A DNA stretch of 7,781 nt, taken from assembly GCA_903891235.1 (NCBI GenBank), contig CAITDW010000253.1:1-7781 (forward strand). The letters run 5' to 3'. The stretch comes from an uncultured Candidatus Saccharibacteria bacterium. GTDB taxonomy: Bacteria > Patescibacteriota > Saccharimonadia > Saccharimonadales > UBA4665. Positions 6,668 through 7,781 of the stretch are shown here, piece after piece. Below the pieces are notes generated by a model that saw only the letters and a list, made by a program, of their open reading frames with translations, had not been told where the DNA came from and did not search any database. The translations under genes and the position numbers were made by a program. How positions within the stretch are numbered: position 1 is the first letter of the stretch; the number at the start of each line of letters is the position of its first letter.

Positions 6668-6721
6668 GCCAAAAAATATTTAAAAAACTAAAGTTTAATC
6701 TACAATACATAAAATGATTAA

Positions 6722-7781
6722 TTATGATCCGAAGTAGATATAAATTAGTCCGGAATTAGGAATTGTGGTTTCATAAAAATTACCATCATATAACAAATTA
6801 TATTGATCAACAGTAATAGTACCGTCATTATTTACGCTCTTAACCCACATAGCATGGCCATAGGGATCATTCGAATTACCCATAAATATTGCTACTGAAT
6901 TTACCTTTGGAGTGGTTCCAGTCGGTATATTTGCGCTCTGAGCATCACCAGGCCATTGATTGGCATTTCCTATCCCACCCCAATAAGGCATATAGCCAAA
7001 AGTTTTATAAACCATCCAAGCTGTATAGCTAACGCATTCTCGATTATACATGCCCCAATTATCTATCGTGTTGTCTTTAGGATAACTGCAGCCCCAATTA
7101 CCATATGAACCAACGGCAGTTACAGGATAAGAACCTCCACAAGTTCCCGATGATACCACCTGCCCCGTAGCAAGTAATTTCTTATTTGCAGCTAATTGTT
7201 CAGCTTGTAAGGCTGTAATTTGTTGCTGGTTAGTTTGAATCTGACTATTAAACTGAGATTGTTGTTGCTGGTTGTATCCTAGAAGAGATTGTTGCTGAGA
7301 TTGATCGGAGGCTATTTTTTGATTTTGAGATTTTTGTATGAGAATTGTTTCTTGAACCTGATTTTTCTGAAGATTTAGTTGAATTTCAAGTGCTGAAATT
7401 GCGTTTAAGGTTTTTTGAATTTTACCCTCAACGGCTTTTTGATATGTAACCTGATCCACGAAAACACTAAGATTTTTAGAAGATGCCAGCATTTCAGTAG
7501 TACTGACTGATCCACTTACATAAATTGCCTTAACATCTGAAGCTAGAACAGTTTTTTGATATTTTAAATCAGCCTCAGCTTTTGTAATCTGAGCCTCTAA
7601 ACTAGTAATATGATCATTATTTATATTAATAGCATTTTGCAAACTATTGATTTGATTTTGCAAAATATTAATTGCGTCTTGATAACTACGTGCCTGGCCT
7701 TGAAGTTGACTAAGACTACTTTGATAGGTGGAATTCTGATTTTTTAATGAATCTATTTTTTCTTGTAAAGTATCAGCGTGG
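6722..7781 (-). CDS. Secreted coiled-coil/CHAP-domain peptidoglycan hydrolase, PcsB-like (N-terminus beyond the right edge)
   Basis: The frame is open from the edge (first full codon at 7780) to the TAA at 6724..6722, giving 352 visible residues. The leucine codon TTG at 7663 is internal, not the start. The visible protein begins HADTLQEKIDSL. An A-x-A signal peptidase site just before the Asp is plausible, so only the signal peptide may be missing. Residues about 3-205 are a long heptad-like coiled coil, interrupted near 80-115 by a segment (SDVKAIYVSGSVSTTEML) typical of PcsB/EnvC/CwlO-like proteins. The end of this arm is rich in Gln and Asn. The C-terminal CHAP domain (about 225-352) has Cys249 in RECVSYTAW, His309 in GHAMWV and a DGTITVDQYN strand. 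Such domains cut peptidoglycan as amidases or endopeptidases. Cys214 and Cys231 could pair in the exported protein. The third catalytic position reads DQYN rather than a clear Glu. In PcsB the coiled coil binds FtsX, and the S41 neighbour fits that setting. Confidence 0.92.
   Translation of the reverse strand, partial: HADTLQEKIDSLKNQNSTYQSSLSQLQGQARSYQDAINILQNQINSLQNAININNDHITSLEAQITKAEADLKYQKTVLASDVKAIYVSGSVSTTEMLASSKNLSVFVDQVTYQKAVEGKIQKTLNAISALEIQLNLQKNQVQETILIQKSQNQKIASDQSQQQSLLGYNQQQQSQFNSQIQTNQQQITALQAEQLAANKKLLATGQVVSSGTCGGSYPVTAVGSYGNWGCSYPKDNTIDNWGMYNRECVSYTAWMVYKTFGYMPYWGGIGNANQWPGDAQSANIPTGTTPKVNSVAIFMGNSNDPYGHAMWVKSVNNDGTITVDQYNLLYDGNFYETTIPNSGLIYIYFGS

Noticed and set aside
6685..6696. 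Terminator hairpin after the CHAP gene (AAAC/GTTT followed by Ts on the minus strand)
   Set aside because: The stem is only 4-5 bp with one G-C pair in an AT-rich spacer, too weak to claim.
6722..7663. CHAP protein starting at the TTG at 7663
   Set aside because: The same frame continues upstream to the window edge with coiled-coil sequence, so the TTG is an internal leucine codon and the gene is partial.
1..7781. CRISPR array, insertion sequence, phage genes, tRNA or rRNA
   Set aside because: No spaced direct repeats, terminal repeats, transposase or integrase motifs, or structural-RNA-like GC-rich stretches were seen. The longest non-coding gap is 99 bases.

Overview
The window is a 7.8 kb stretch of AT-rich, densely coded bacterial chromosome. 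All genes are core or housekeeping-like, and no mobile element, CRISPR array, rRNA or tRNA is visible. The gene set and sequence style suggest a small-genome bacterium of the Candidate Phyla Radiation (Patescibacteria), and I would guess Saccharibacteria (TM7). The reasons are a shortened exonuclease VII large subunit, a divergent L27 with an unusual centre and tail, a TRM11-like methylase with a non-canonical motif IV, and a CHAP cell-wall hydrolase with a WGMYNRECVSYTAW-type catalytic block. This assignment rests on family resemblance recalled from memory and is of moderate confidence. Standard stop codons work throughout, so there is no sign of UGA recoding.

Left part (1-2229, all minus strand): a multi-pass membrane protein of the LPG_synthase_TM/UPF0104 type overlaps xseA by 17 bases. 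xseA is followed 2 bases later by the start of xseB, which runs off the left edge. This looks like one operon read right to left. A 55-bp divergent intergenic region (2230-2284) separates it from a plus-strand pair: a THUMP/TRM11-like RNA or DNA methylase (2285-3451) overlapping by one base with rpmA, ribosomal protein L27 (3451-3723). Both divergent genes have a near-consensus -10 box only 9-11 bases from their ATG and no Shine-Dalgarno sequence, so both mRNAs are probably leaderless.

Right part (3733-7781, all minus strand): pyrG (CTP synthase) converges on rpmA with only 9 bases between the stops. It has a GTG start, a clear Shine-Dalgarno sequence and an 8-bp perfect inverted repeat spanning its putative promoter. 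Upstream are a membrane-anchored S41 PDZ protease (TTG start, its own -10) and a coiled-coil plus CHAP peptidoglycan hydrolase that continues past the right edge. The hydrolase/S41 pair resembles the segment that often follows ftsE-ftsX. I therefore infer that the hydrolase is a PcsB-like effector of FtsEX in cell-wall cutting at division, and that ftsX may lie just beyond the window.

Nothing here is clearly a new biological system. The points most worth a second look are the paired leaderless promoters, the altered catalytic motif in the methylase, and the inferred FtsEX-hydrolase-S41 cluster.
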